Of a DNA stretch of 64,000 nucleotides, positions 18,825 through 28,439 are shown in pieces. The position numbers and the translations under genes are program-made. The notes under the pieces are model-generated. The model was not told where the DNA came from. It saw nothing but the letters and a program-made list of their open reading frames with translations, and searched no databases. How positions within the stretch are numbered: position 1 is the first letter of the stretch; each line of letters opens with the position of its first letter. Source of the stretch: CAVVZJ01 sp963752755 (GTDB lineage: Bacteria > Planctomycetota > Planctomycetia > Isosphaerales > Isosphaeraceae); the NCBI GenBank assembly GCA_963752755.1, contig CAVVZJ010000004.1, forward strand, positions 186,001-250,000. The letters are read 5' to 3'.

Positions 18825-19978
18825 ATGACGACCGAAGCAGCACATCTTCAGACGATTCGGGCGAAGGTGGAATCCGGAGAGCGCCTCAGTTTCGAGGACG
18901 GCCTGACCCTGGAGCAACACGCCGACCTGTTCACGCTCGGCGAGCTGGCCAGCCTCGTCCGCGATCGAATCAACGGCCAGTTCGCGTATTATAACGTGAA
19001 CACCCACATCAATCCGACGAACGTCTGTGTCTACAAGTGCGACTTTTGCGCTTCCGCGCCGACCTGGACGACCCCCGCGGCTACGTCATGGACGCGTCTC
19101 AGATCCAGGAGCGCGCCCGCCAGGCTCACGACCGCGGCGCCACCGAGCTGCACATCGTCGGCGGCCTGCACCACAAGCTGCCGTTCCAGTATTACGTCGA
19201 TGTCGTCCGCTGGGTGAAGCAGGCCGCGCCGGAGATCCACGTCAAGGCGTACACGGCCGTCGAGATCGAGTGGTTCGCCAAGATCAGTCGCAAGTCGTAT
19301 CAGGAGATCCTCAAGGACCTGATCGACGCTGGCCTCGGCAGCCTGCCCGGCGGCGGCGCCGAGATCTTCCACCCCGAGGTCCGCGATGCGATCTGCGGGG
19401 CCAAGGCGTCCACCGAGACCTGGCTGGAGGTCCACCGCACCGCCCACCGCCTCGGCCTCCACTCCAACGCCACCATGCTCTACGGCCACATCGACCGCCC
19501 CGAGCACCGGATCGACCACCTCATCCGCCTCCGCGAGCTTCAGGACGAGACCGGCGGCTTCCAGACGTTCATCCCGTTGGCTTTCCACCCCGACAACTCC
19601 CGGATGGACCAGATCCCCAAGCCCTCCGGCCTGATGGACCTCCGCACGATGGCCGTCAGCCGCCTGATGCTCGACAACTTCCCCCACATCAAGGCGTACT
19701 GGGTCATGCTCGGCATCAAGACCGCCCAGGTCGCCCTCGCCTTCGGCGCGGATGACCTCGACGGCACCGTCGTCCACGAGAAGATCTACCACGACGCCGG
19801 CGCCGAGACGCCCCAGGAGATGACCGTCACCGAGATCGAGCGCCTGATCCGCGAGGCCGGCCGGGTCCCCGTCGAACGCGACACCCTGTACCACCGCATC
19901 GAGCGGACCCACTCCGGCTGGTCCGCCCGTGAACACATCGACGCCCGTCTGCCGATCCTCTCCGCCGCCGGTCGGTAA
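18825..19978 (+). CDS. mqnE: aminofutalosine synthase MqnE, radical SAM (one frameshift)
   Basis: Radical SAM enzyme that joins SAM-derived adenosyl radical to 3-enolpyruvylbenzoate in the futalosine route to menaquinone. It starts at ATG 18825 (GGGGTGG upstream): MTTEAAHLQTIRAKVESG. The [4Fe-4S] motif is NVCVYKCDFCA (Cys ~68, 72, 75). Directly after it one base is missing near 19051; the corrected reading is CAFRADLDDPRGYVMDASQ. Then come TELHIVGGLHHKLPFQYYVD, HVKAYTAVEIEWFAKIS, LGSLPGGGAEIFHPEVRD, LHSNATMLYGHIDRPEHRID and FQTFIPLAFHPDNSRMDQIP, all hallmark MqnE blocks. It ends at TAA 19976-19978 with about 384 residues. It is separated from ubiA by two exported-protein genes. MqnA, MqnB, MqnC and MqnD are not in this window. 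Confidence 0.92.
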
Positions 19979-20277
19979 CGCCGTTCGAGCGGACGTTCCC
20001 GGTGGGACGCGACCCGATCCAGACCACCTTGGCCCGGTTCGAGGCGGGTGGCGAGCGGTTCGCGTTGGCCACTCTGCGACTCGACTCGCCGGCCCCCGTC
20101 CGATTCAAGATGGCCACGAAGCCAGGACAGGACGTTTCCACGCTGCAAAACAACGCGTTCTTCGGCCACAGCGTCGATTCGGGCACCAGTAGCTTTCTGG
20201 ACCTCCAGGCCGCCCGTTCCCTGCGACTCCCGACGAATCGGCGGTCGCCCCTTGGGGGAGGCGACGATCCCTGGTAA
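19976..20277 (+). pseudogene. DUF4241 relic, 5'-truncated
   Basis: Immediately after mqnE a frame reads TPFERTFPVGRDPIQTTLAR, then FALATLRLDSPAPVRFKMAT and KPGQDVSTLQNNAFFGHSVD, then SGTSSFLDLQAAR. This matches the middle of the DUF4241 domain: the PFTRTVPPGRYPV-like, ALxPGQDxxxL and FFGxxVDxGTxxF blocks. The expected N-terminal part would overlap the mqnE coding end, where the frame opens only after a TGA at 19929-19931. The C-terminal half is not recognisable and the frame stops at 20275-20277. I read it as a decayed fragment; a frameshifted but functional small gene cannot be excluded. Confidence 0.5.
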
Positions 20278-20368
20278 CCTCGTCGGCGATCGTGCCGGAG
20301 GATCTCAGCACGCGGAAGGCCGCGGTGGTCCTGACCGGAGGATCGCGAATGTCGATCCGAGGTTCCTG

Positions 20369-21267
20369 ATGCACGAACCCCGAACGTTGCCGTCGCTCAA
20401 TCGCCGCTCGTTCCTGAAAAGCTCGGCCGCTTTGACCGCGACAGCCAGCCTCGCGACCCGTCCACTCTGCCTGAGCGCCGAGGTGGAGCCATTCCCAGCC
20501 GGCACGGTCATCGACTGTCATGCCCATCTGCATCACCGCAGTCGTCCCGATTGGAAGGATGACGACCGCAAGCTGATCGAGGCCGCGGACCGGCTCAAGA
20601 TCGACAAGCTTTGTTGCTCGATCCTCACGCCCCGCCGACCGGCCACCGCCAACGGCTTCCGCGAGTGCAACCTCTGGCTGGCCGAGGCCATCGAACGCTT
20701 TCCCGGTCGGGTGCTGGGATATTGTTATGTCAATCCAGGTTATCACCGTGAGGCCCTCGACGAGATTCGCCGCTGCATCGTGGATCGGGGGTTCATCGGA
20801 ATCAAGCTCTATAACGAATATCGTTGCACCGATCCGGTCGTCTTCCCGGTCGTGGAGCTGGCGATCGAGCTGGGCGTGCCGATCCTCCAGCACGCCGGCC
20901 ATCTGCACGATTTCCTCGAAGACCAGCCCCACATCTCCGACGGCGGCCACCTCGCCACGCTTGCCCGCCGCTACCCCGAGGCGAAGCTCATCTGCGCCAC
21001 ATCTGCGGCGGCGGCGACTGGGAGTGGACAATCAAGGCCCTTCGCGACGCCCCCTCCGTCCATCTCGACCTGAGCGGGAGCGTCACCGATGCCGGTGTCG
21101 TGGACATGGCCGCCCGCGTGCTCGGCGCGGACCGGCTCCTCTTCGGTTGCGACATGTCGATGACGGCCTCCGTCGGCCGCCTCCGCGCCGCCCACCTCAG
21201 CGACGACGACCGGACGAAGGTCCTTGGCGGCAACATGATGCGACTCCTGGGACGCCAACCGCAATGA
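20369..21267 (+). CDS. Tat-exported amidohydrolase-2 family protein (one frameshift)
   Basis: ATG 20369 gives MHEPRTLPSLNRRSFLKSSA, a twin-arginine signal (RRSFLK) before a hydrophobic stretch, so export in folded form is likely. The TIM-barrel metal-dependent hydrolase pattern is complete: HxH in VIDCHAHLHH, a Lys in GFIGIKLYNEY, His in VPILQHAGHLHDF, His in HICGGGDWEWT and Asp in RLLFGCDMSM. A one-base shift near 21000 separates LICAT from HICGGG. The stop TGA (21265-21267) overlaps the ATG of the next gene (ATGA), and the downstream protein is a paralogue. Reconstructed length is about 299 residues. Substrate unknown. Confidence 0.8.
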
Positions 21268-22040
21268 TCCTCGACGTCAACGCCTACCTCGGCCCCTTCG
21301 CCTTCCGTCGCCTGAGCCACAATACCGCGGAATCGCTGCTCGGCTTGATGGACTCCCGCGGGATCGACCGCGCCGTCGTCTCCAGCGCCGCCGCGATCAC
21401 CTACCGCAACAGTCAGTCCGGCAATGAGGAAGTCCACGCCGAGGTCGAGAAGCACCGTGACCGCCTGATCCCGTTCGCGGTCCTCAACCCGTCCTATGCG
21501 GGCTGGCAGGACGACCTGGCGAGCTGCCACGAGCAGTTTGGCATGAAGGGCCTTCGGCTCTATCCGCACTGGCACAACTACCGCCTCTCCGACCCGTCCT
21601 GCCTCGAACTCGTTCGCGCGGCCGGCGAGCGGGGGATGCTCGTTTCGATCCCCGTTCGCGTCGAAGACCCCCGCGAGCGGAGCTGGCTGGTGAACGTTCC
21701 CGACGTCTCCCACGACGAGTTGACCGCCCTCGTCCGCGCCTGCCCCGATTCGCGGTTCCTCTTCCTCAACGGCAACGGCTTCGCGCGTTCGGCTCTCGGC
21801 CGTCGCGATTCCGGACTCCCCGACAACTACTTCATCGAGATCTCGCGACTGACCGCCCTGCTGGGCGATGAACTCGGCTCCCTGCTCGCTTCCCTCGGCC
21901 CCGATCGGCTCCTCTTCGGTACCGGGATGCCGTTCCAGGAGCCCGACCCCTCCCTGGTCAAGATGGAAGTTCTTGACGCGAGCCCCGAAGCCAGGCAACA
22001 GATCCTCGGGTGCAATGCTTTCGCTCTGCTCGGCCTCTGA
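21264..22040 (+). CDS. amidohydrolase-fold paralogue lacking the metal ligands
   Basis: An intact 258-residue protein, MILDVNAYLGPFAFRRLSHN, starting four bases inside the preceding gene. It aligns with its neighbour block by block: LPDRLxxxAVLNPSYAGW-like sequence, FGMKGLRLYPHWHNYRLSD for FIGIKLYNEYRCTD, GMLVSIPVRVEDPRERSW for GVPILQHAGHLHDF, FLFLNGNGFARSA for the HICGGG segment, and LLFGTGMPFQEPD for LLFGCDMSM. The metal-binding residues are replaced: HxH becomes NAY, the barrel histidines are Pro/Val and Asn, and the final Asp is Thr. No signal peptide is present, unlike its partner. It may be a non-catalytic regulatory or structural subunit, or use different chemistry. Confidence 0.75.
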   Translation: MILDVNAYLGPFAFRRLSHNTAESLLGLMDSRGIDRAVVSSAAAITYRNSQSGNEEVHAEVEKHRDRLIPFAVLNPSYAGWQDDLASCHEQFGMKGLRLYPHWHNYRLSDPSCLELVRAAGERGMLVSIPVRVEDPRERSWLVNVPDVSHDELTALVRACPDSRFLFLNGNGFARSALGRRDSGLPDNYFIEISRLTALLGDELGSLLASLGPDRLLFGTGMPFQEPDPSLVKMEVLDASPEARQQILGCNAFALLGL

Positions 22041-22190
22041 CCGATAAAGGTCCTCCTTGTTACCCCCCTCGCGGATGCAACCGGCGGTTTGATCTCGCCC
22101 GCGGTGGGGGCGAGCGGCGGTCGCGCCCGCCGAAGGTTGAGGTCGTCCAGGCCCAGGGGCCGCACCGGAACCCCGAAACGGAGAACGCCC

Positions 22191-23173
22191 ATGGTCACCT
22201 GTTCCTGTTCCCGGGTCGCCAGCGGGTCTCGGTTCGGGCTCCTCCTGGGGACGATCCTCCTCATCGGGCTCGTCGGGCCGGCTCCGAGGATCAAGGCGGA
22301 CGAGCCGAAGGTCGGTTTCGAGCCAGCGCCCGACGGCCTCCAGATCACCATCGACGGCCAGCCTTTCGCCCACTATGTCTTCGAGTCCGGCGAGACGACC
22401 CGACCCTTCCTCGAACACCTCCACGCCCCGGACGGCACCCAGGTGACCCGCAACAACCCGCCAGTCGAGGGCCATGATCTGACCGACCACCCGACCTTCC
22501 ACCCCGGCCTCTGGCTGGCCTTTGGCGACCTCAACGGGGCCGACTCCTGGCGCAATCAGGAGCGCATCCGTCACGCCGGCTTCGTCAAGGAGCCCCAGGG
22601 TGGTCCAGGCCGAGGGACCTTTGCCGTCCGCAATCGCTACGAGAAGGGCAGCACGCTCCTCGGCGCGGAGGTCTGCCGGATCACGGTTTTGGTGCGGCCC
22701 GCCGGGTACCTCCTGCTCTGGGACTCAGAGTTCCATCCCGAGGGCGGTGAACTCGTCTTCGGAGACCAGGAGGAGATGGGGCTGGGAATCCGGGTCGCCA
22801 CGCCGCTGGCGGTCGTCAAGGGCGGTCGGATTCTCGACAGCCAGGGCGCATCAACGAGGCCCAGGTCTGGGGCCACCAGGCCGACTGGTGCTCCTACAGC
22901 GGACAGATCGACGGGGAGCCGGTCGGCGTGCTGCTGATGCCCCACCCGGCGAACGTTCGCCGCTCGTGGTTTCACGCCCGGGATTATGGCCTCCTCGAAG
23001 CCAACCCCTTCGGCCGGAACGCCTTCACGGGCGCCGAGAAAAGCCGCATCGTCGTGAAGCAAGGGGAGACGCTCCGGTTGCGGTTCGGGGTGCTGGTTTA
23101 CCACGGAAAGCCGGAACTGGCCGCCGCCTACAAGGATTTTCTCCGGCAGGCCGGGATGGCCGGGAATCGCTGA
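22191..23173 (+). CDS. DUF6807 (PmoA-annotated) exported protein (one frameshift)
   Basis: ATG 22191 starts MVTCSCSRVASGSRFGLLLG followed by TILLIGLVGPAPRIKADEPK, a signal peptide with cleavage near KA-DE. The body shows LQITIDGQPFAHYVFESGET, then NPPVEGHDLTDHPTFHPGLW (His-rich), RITVLVRPAGYLLLWDSEFH and EEMGLGIRVATPLAV. A shift near 22850 continues as RINEAQVWGHQADWCSYSGQ, GVLLMPHPANVRRSWFHARD, YGLLEANPFGRNAF and LRFGVLVYHG. This is the DUF6807 family, often labelled PmoA although unrelated to particulate methane mono-oxygenase in function; the fold resembles aldose-epimerase-type beta-sandwiches. It is common in planctomycetes among carbohydrate-related genes. It lies 150 bases after the amidohydrolase pair on the same strand. 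Confidence 0.75.
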
Positions 23174-23304
23174 ACCGAACCGTCGCGACCCTCGGCCTCG
23201 TTCCGGGCCGGAGTCTCCGCCAGCCTGGCGACCGGACGCGGAGCGATTTCCGAGGGTGCGCGAGAAGCTTCGTCCGATGGGAAGCGAGCCGGATTGCGAC
23301 CACT

Positions 23305-26300
23305 TCACGCCCGGGCGGGAACACCGTTGACCGAGGGACTGCGAAGCTCGTGAGTGAACAGGACATCCGGCTTCAGCTTCGCCTCGGCCAGCTCGACGAG
23401 ATGCCAGTGGTGCGTGAAGAAGAGCACCTGGGTCCGACGCGACAGCTCCGCGAGGACCTGGAGAGCCGCCTGGGCCCGGTCGTCGTCGAAATTGACGAGC
23501 AGGTCGTCGGCGATGAACGGCAAGGGCTCGTGGTGGTCCAGGTGGTGCTCCAGGCTGGCGATCTTGAGAGCGAGGAACAGTTGATCGCGCGTGCCTTCGC
23601 TCATCCCTTCAACCGGGACGGTGGCCCGCTCGGGCCGGACGCCCACCAGTCGGGGCGTGGCATCGTCGTCGTACTCGGTCGTCAGGCCGTGAAATGAGCC
23701 ACGGGTAAGCTCTTGAAAGAGTGTGGAGGCGCGGCGGAGGACGGGCCCCTGGCTCCGCTGGCGGTAGCGCTCGATCGCCTGGCGGAGCACGGCCGAGGCC
23801 AGCCGGAGCCGGAGATAGCGACCGGCTTCCGCCTCGATCCGCGCGAGTAGGCCCTGCGCCTCGACGGCGGCCTGTTCCGCCTTCGCCTCGCGGGCCGACT
23901 CTTCCATATCCTTGAGAATCTGCCGCTCCTGTCCAAGCTGCCGGTCCAGCTCGCGGCGTTGCCCCTCGGCCAGCGCAATCTGCTGGGCCAGCCGTTCGAC
24001 CTGCGCGGGCAAGCCGTCCGGGTCCACCGCCTGCGCCGCTTCCAGGAACGACGCGACAGGCATGCCCCCGCTGTGGTTGCGCAGGCGGTCGTCCACTTCC
24101 TCCAGACGCGCTTCCGTCTCCCGTTGCCGACGAGCCCGCTCCTCGGCCTCGGGAAGCTGACCCGGATCGTTGCAACCCGCCTCGCGGGCCAGATCGCTGA
24201 GACGCTCCCGGGCGGCCGCCGCCTGGCTTCGACCCTCGCGGCCGCGCTGCTCCTGCTGCTGCCGCCCCTTCTGGAGCTGCTCGCGACGCGACTCGGCCCG
24301 GTGGGCCTCGTTCAGTAGGCGGCCGAGTCCGCCGACCTGTCCCGCCAGCGGTTCCGCCGTCAGCTCCGGCGCCACGCGATCGGCGAGTGAGCGAGTCTCC
24401 CTGCCGATCCTGATCTGTTCGTTTTCAAACGATTGGATTCGCTGGCGATGGGCCTCCAGCTTTTCCAGGGTCGCGACCAGAGCGTCTCGCCTGTCCAGGG
24501 TGGCATCCACCTCGGTCGGCTTGGCCGAAGGATCAAGACCCAGGGGGGTGATGGTGGCGGCCCAGGCGGATTTCCATTCGTCGAGTTTGCGGCGGGCCTC
24601 GGCCTCATCAAGCCGGGCCGCCTCCAGGTTGCGTTCGTTCTGCTCGATCGCGTGTTCCAGGGTCCGACGCTCCTTGCGGACGTCGCCGAGGTGTTCGAGC
24701 AGGTCGCGGGCGTGCTCCAGCAGGTCGGGGAGCGTCTCGTCCCGGTCGGCGGCCGGCTCGCCGAGTTCGACGAGCAAGGTCGAGACCTCAGCCCGGAGCC
24801 TCGCGATCCGGTCCGCTTGTTCGGCTTCCGACGCACGCGCCTCGCGAAGATTCTCGCACCTTTCGACCAGTTTGGCATGCTGGCGCACCCAGACGAGCAT
24901 CTCCTTGGGCGTGGCCGGCTCGAACCCGAGCGGTTTCCAGACGGCAACCCAGCGAGCTTCGGCCTCCTGACGCTTCGCCCGGGCCTCCTCCTCGTCCTTC
25001 CGTCGCCTCGTGTGAAGTGTCTCCAGCTCGACCCGTTCGGCCTCCAGGCGAGCCAGTTCGGTGACTCGATCGGCTTCCAGCCGGAGCCGGTCGGCGAGGG
25101 TATCCGCCTGAGCCACCGCGCGTTCGAAGGCTGCCGCGAGGTCGCCCGCCGCGAACGACTGGAAGGCCCGGAGCGCCTCGGCATCGCGCTCGAGTCCGCG
25201 CCACTCAGCCTTGACCAGCCGCCAGAGGAGATCGCGACGGGCTCGGGCGGCTCGAAGCTCGTCCTCACTCGGAATGTCGCGACCATGCCTGCGGGCGGCG
25301 ATGTCGGCCTCGACGGCCAGCCACTTCTCTTCGGCCTCGCGGACCTGATTCCCCGCATCGACGACCCGACGCGCGGCCTCCTCCATCGCCTCGCGGTGGG
25401 CCTCGATCGCCTCGGCGCCGGGAACCTCGACCGTCTCCAACTCCTCCAGGGTTCCCGACCAGGGCGCCAGCTTCTTCAGCTCGCTGGAGGCCTGGCGTTC
25501 GAGCCGGGCCCGGTCTCGCGACGCCTCCTCGAACCCGCGCGACGGCTCGCCCTCGCGATCGAGTCTCTTGAAGCGCCCGCCGCAAGGGGCCATCGTCTCG
25601 CGGTGCTTCCAGCGCATCGAGGGCTGCGGTCAGTCGGTCGCGGTCGAGCGTTTGCTGATGGAGGGTCCGGTCCAGCGCGAGGCCTTCCGAGACCAGGGCG
25701 TGCCAGTCATTCGCGAGGCTGCGGACCCGCTCGCGCTGCTGGACGGTGACCCGCAGACGGTCGATCTCCGTCGGCTCGTCGTCGAGGCCGAGGCTGATCC
25801 GGAGGGACTGGGCCTCGGCTTCGAGGGCGGAACACTCGCCGCGGAGGCGACCGATCGTTTCGGCCTCGTTCTGGTGAGCGTCGTGACGGCTCTTGAGGGA
25901 CTCGATGAGCCCCGATTCGGCCAGGATCGGACCGGGCGCCGGGATCTCGGCCAGCTCCGCGGTCAAGCGAGCGCCTTCCTCGTCGGCGTCGCGGAACGTG
26001 CGCTCGGCGTCCCGGAGGCTCTGCTCAGCCGCGCGTCGCTCCTCGGAGAAACCGTCAGGAAGGCGTGGGGTGTCCTTCAGATCGGCCAGGAGTGCGATCA
26101 GGTCACGACGCTGGGCGACGTCGGGAAGGGCCTGGTGAATCCGTTCGAGACGCGATTTCTGACGCCTCAGGTCGTCCAACTCGCCGTCAATCCGCTCGCC
26201 CTCGGCCTCGGCCTCGTCAAGCAACCTGCGATGCTCGACCCATTCCTCGCTCCGGATCAGGGCCTCGGAGATCGCCTTGCGGGCCTCCTGAAATTGCGAG

Positions 26301-26860
26301 AGCGAGCGGTTCAGCGGATAGATCTCCCCTCTCGGGCGGAAGAGGGACGCCGCGTCGGCTTCCAGCTTCGAGCGGAGCTTGAGCAGGCGGCTCAGATCGG
26401 TCCCGGCGCCGAAGACGAGGGTGCCGACATCGCCCTTGCCCTTGAGGATGTCCTCGCCGCCGCTGACAAGTCGGTCGTGGTCGAGGCTGAAAAGCGTCTC
26501 GTAGCGGACGAGGTCGATGCCGGCGAGGTAGGGGTCGAGGGCATCGTCGTCCAGGTCGGCCGCGTCGTCGGGTGTCCGGAGCACTTTCTTGTTGCCCTTG
26601 CGTCGCAGGAAAGCCAGCTCATCGCCGCTGTTGCGGCGGAGCGTGCCGCCGACGCGGAGCCGGGCGTACTCGTGGACGAAGCGGTCCCGGGTCTGCTGGT
26701 CGATGCCGAAGAGCAACTGCCGGAGGGCGCGGAGGGCGGAACTCTTGCCGGCCTCGTTCGGGCCGTAGATCAGGTGCAGGCCCTCACGACCGCCGGAGAG
26801 GTCCAGCTCGACGTCGGTGAAGGGGCCGAAGGCGCGGAGGTCCAGTCGGAGGATTTTCAT
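23305..26860 (-). CDS. YhaN-like SMC/SbcC-type AAA ATPase (one frameshift)
   Basis: About 1185 residues reconstructed from two open frames joined by a shift near 25590. N-terminus MKILRLDLRAFGPFTDVELD, with Walker A YGPNEAGKSSALRALRQLLF (~33-45). A very long Arg/Glu/Ala-rich coiled coil occupies most of the middle (for example ERIDGELDDLRRQKSRLERI). Near the C-terminus come the signature-like VEGMSEGTRDQLFLALKIAS, Walker B LPFIADDLLVNFDDDRA and the D-loop/His region QVLFFTHHWHLVELAE. This is the YhaN branch of the Rad50/SbcC superfamily, which partners with a YhaO-type nuclease. The ATG (26858-26860) overlaps the stop of the upstream nuclease gene, so the two are translationally coupled. Likely role: ATP-driven DNA end processing or repair in the cytoplasm (inference from family). 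Confidence 0.85.
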
Positions 26861-28116
26861 GAAAGATCCTCCCGTCCCATCAGGCCGCCCACAAGCATGG
26901 GGCCGACGTGGTCGAGCAGCTCGCGGAGCAAGGCGGGCGATTCCAGGTCGAGTGGCTCGGCGCCGGTCAGGAGGTCGCGGGGAAGCCGCTTGCGGAGGTC
27001 GGTCAGCTCGGCGACACCCAGGGCGCGGAGCCGGTCGTCATCGCGTCGGAGTTCTTCCAGAAGGGCGAGCACCTCGCCGATCGGGCCGTCATTGTCGTCG
27101 ATCGGGCGGGGAGCGCGAGTCCGGAGCTTGACCTTCTCGACCCAGACGGACCCCTCGCGGACGGCACGGGCGACATTGCGAACCTCGGACTCGACCCGAT
27201 CCACTGCGCCGGCGATCTCGTCGTGAGCCCGGCAGGCCCCCAGGATCTCCACCCGGACCGCCAGGGTCCGGCCCCCGGCCGACTCGTCCAGCTCGGCTAG
27301 CCGGAGGCGGACCCGATCGAGGACGTCGGCCAGGTCGTCGGCGCCCGCGGCGTCCACCCGGGCAACTTCCCAGCGCACGACGTCGAGCGCGCGGTGCTCC
27401 AGGTTCGCCACCCGTCCCGACTCGACCGTCACCAGCATGCAGCCCTTCGCCCCCAGCTCGCGGGCGTGGCGGCCCTGAAGGTTGCCGGGGAAGAGGATCG
27501 GAGGGTCATTGTGAAGAAGCTCACGCTTATGAATATGTCCTAGGGCCCAGTAGTCGTAATCGCGGGCGCGGAGTTGCTCGATGGTGCAAGGGGCATAGGC
27601 GTCGTGGCCGTCGCGGCCAGTGGCGCAGGTGTGGAGCAGGCCGAGATTGAAGTAGTGAGGCCGGCGGTCGGGGTAGTGTTCGGCCAGGTTTGCCGTCACG
27701 GCGCGGGTGGCGAACCCCTGTCCGTGGACGGCGACCCCGAGGTCGTCGTCGAGCCGCGTCTCCGGCTCATCGGTGCGAAGCATTACGACATTCTCGGGCA
27801 GGGTCAACCGATGGGTGATCTGGCTCTCGGCGTCGTGATTGCCGCGGATCAGATAGACGCGGATACCCTCCTCCCCGAGCCGGGCGAGCTGGGTGTTGAG
27901 CGACAGACCGGTGCCGTAATCTTCCCAGTCTCCGTCGTACAGGTCGCCCGCGATCGCAACGAACTTGACCCGCTCGGCCAGAGCCAGCTCGACCAGGTTC
28001 GCCAGCGCCTCTCGGGTCGATCGCCGCAGTTCGGCCGTCGGGGCGCCCTCGTAACGGTCGAGGCCACGCAAGGGACTATCCAGGTGAATATCAGCACAAT
28101 GAATAAATTTCCACAT
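26857..28116 (-). CDS. YhaO-like (SbcD/Mre11-type) DNA repair exonuclease
   Basis: Calcineurin-like metallophosphoesterase, intact at 419 residues. The start chosen is ATG 28116, giving the canonical MWKFIHCADIHLDSPLRGL; an in-frame ATG at 28167 would add 17 unconserved residues. Metal-binding motifs in order: ADIHLDS (D-H), AIAGDLYDGDW (GD), IRGNHDAES (GNHD), then LLHTC and WALGHIHKRE (GHIH). The C-terminal part (about 280-419) is the helical/capping region that docks onto the SMC-like partner. It ends GLMGREDLS, with its TGA overlapping the start of the yhaN-like gene. Mn-dependent nuclease activity on DNA ends is expected from the family. The divergent region upstream is relatively AT-rich and should hold its promoter. 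Confidence 0.9.
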   Translation of the reverse strand: MWKFIHCADIHLDSPLRGLDRYEGAPTAELRRSTREALANLVELALAERVKFVAIAGDLYDGDWEDYGTGLSLNTQLARLGEEGIRVYLIRGNHDAESQITHRLTLPENVVMLRTDEPETRLDDDLGVAVHGQGFATRAVTANLAEHYPDRRPHYFNLGLLHTCATGRDGHDAYAPCTIEQLRARDYDYWALGHIHKRELLHNDPPILFPGNLQGRHARELGAKGCMLVTVESGRVANLEHRALDVVRWEVARVDAAGADDLADVLDRVRLRLAELDESAGGRTLAVRVEILGACRAHDEIAGAVDRVESEVRNVARAVREGSVWVEKVKLRTRAPRPIDDNDGPIGEVLALLEELRRDDDRLRALGVAELTDLRKRLPRDLLTGAEPLDLESPALLRELLDHVGPMLVGGLMGREDLS

Positions 28117-28439
28117 TTTTGTTCTCTGGTGAGCAATTAAACTAGACAGGTTTACCGCTGTGTTCAAGTGTATCCAGACTCCTACCCGGATTGTGGCCCG
28201 TCGGGTGTCGGGCTGTCAAGGAGAGCCGCGCCGGGAAGCGGCGGTTGGTCGCTGTCCGAATTGCATCGGACGGCGATGACGAGCGAGCGGATGGACGGTC
28301 GGGAGCCATGGGCTCAAGTTTTCCGATTCTGCGGCCGACAAGCCGCCGTTGACGAGTCGGGCGCTTCGGCCTATGATCCCGCCCGCCTTTCGGGACGGTG
28401 CGAGCCTCCCCTTCTCCCTTCATGGATGGAGGTGTTTCG
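28117..28439. promoter_or_regulatory. divergent intergenic region (yhaO-like / TolC-like)
   Basis: About 320 bases between two divergently transcribed genes. The left part, 28080-28160, is AT-rich for this genome (GAATAAATTT, AGCAATTAAACTAG) and is the natural site for the leftward promoter. GGATGGAGGTGTTTCG at 28424-28439 supplies the ribosome-binding site for the rightward gene. No open frame with family resemblance is present. A specific sigma-factor site is not claimed. Confidence 0.45.
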
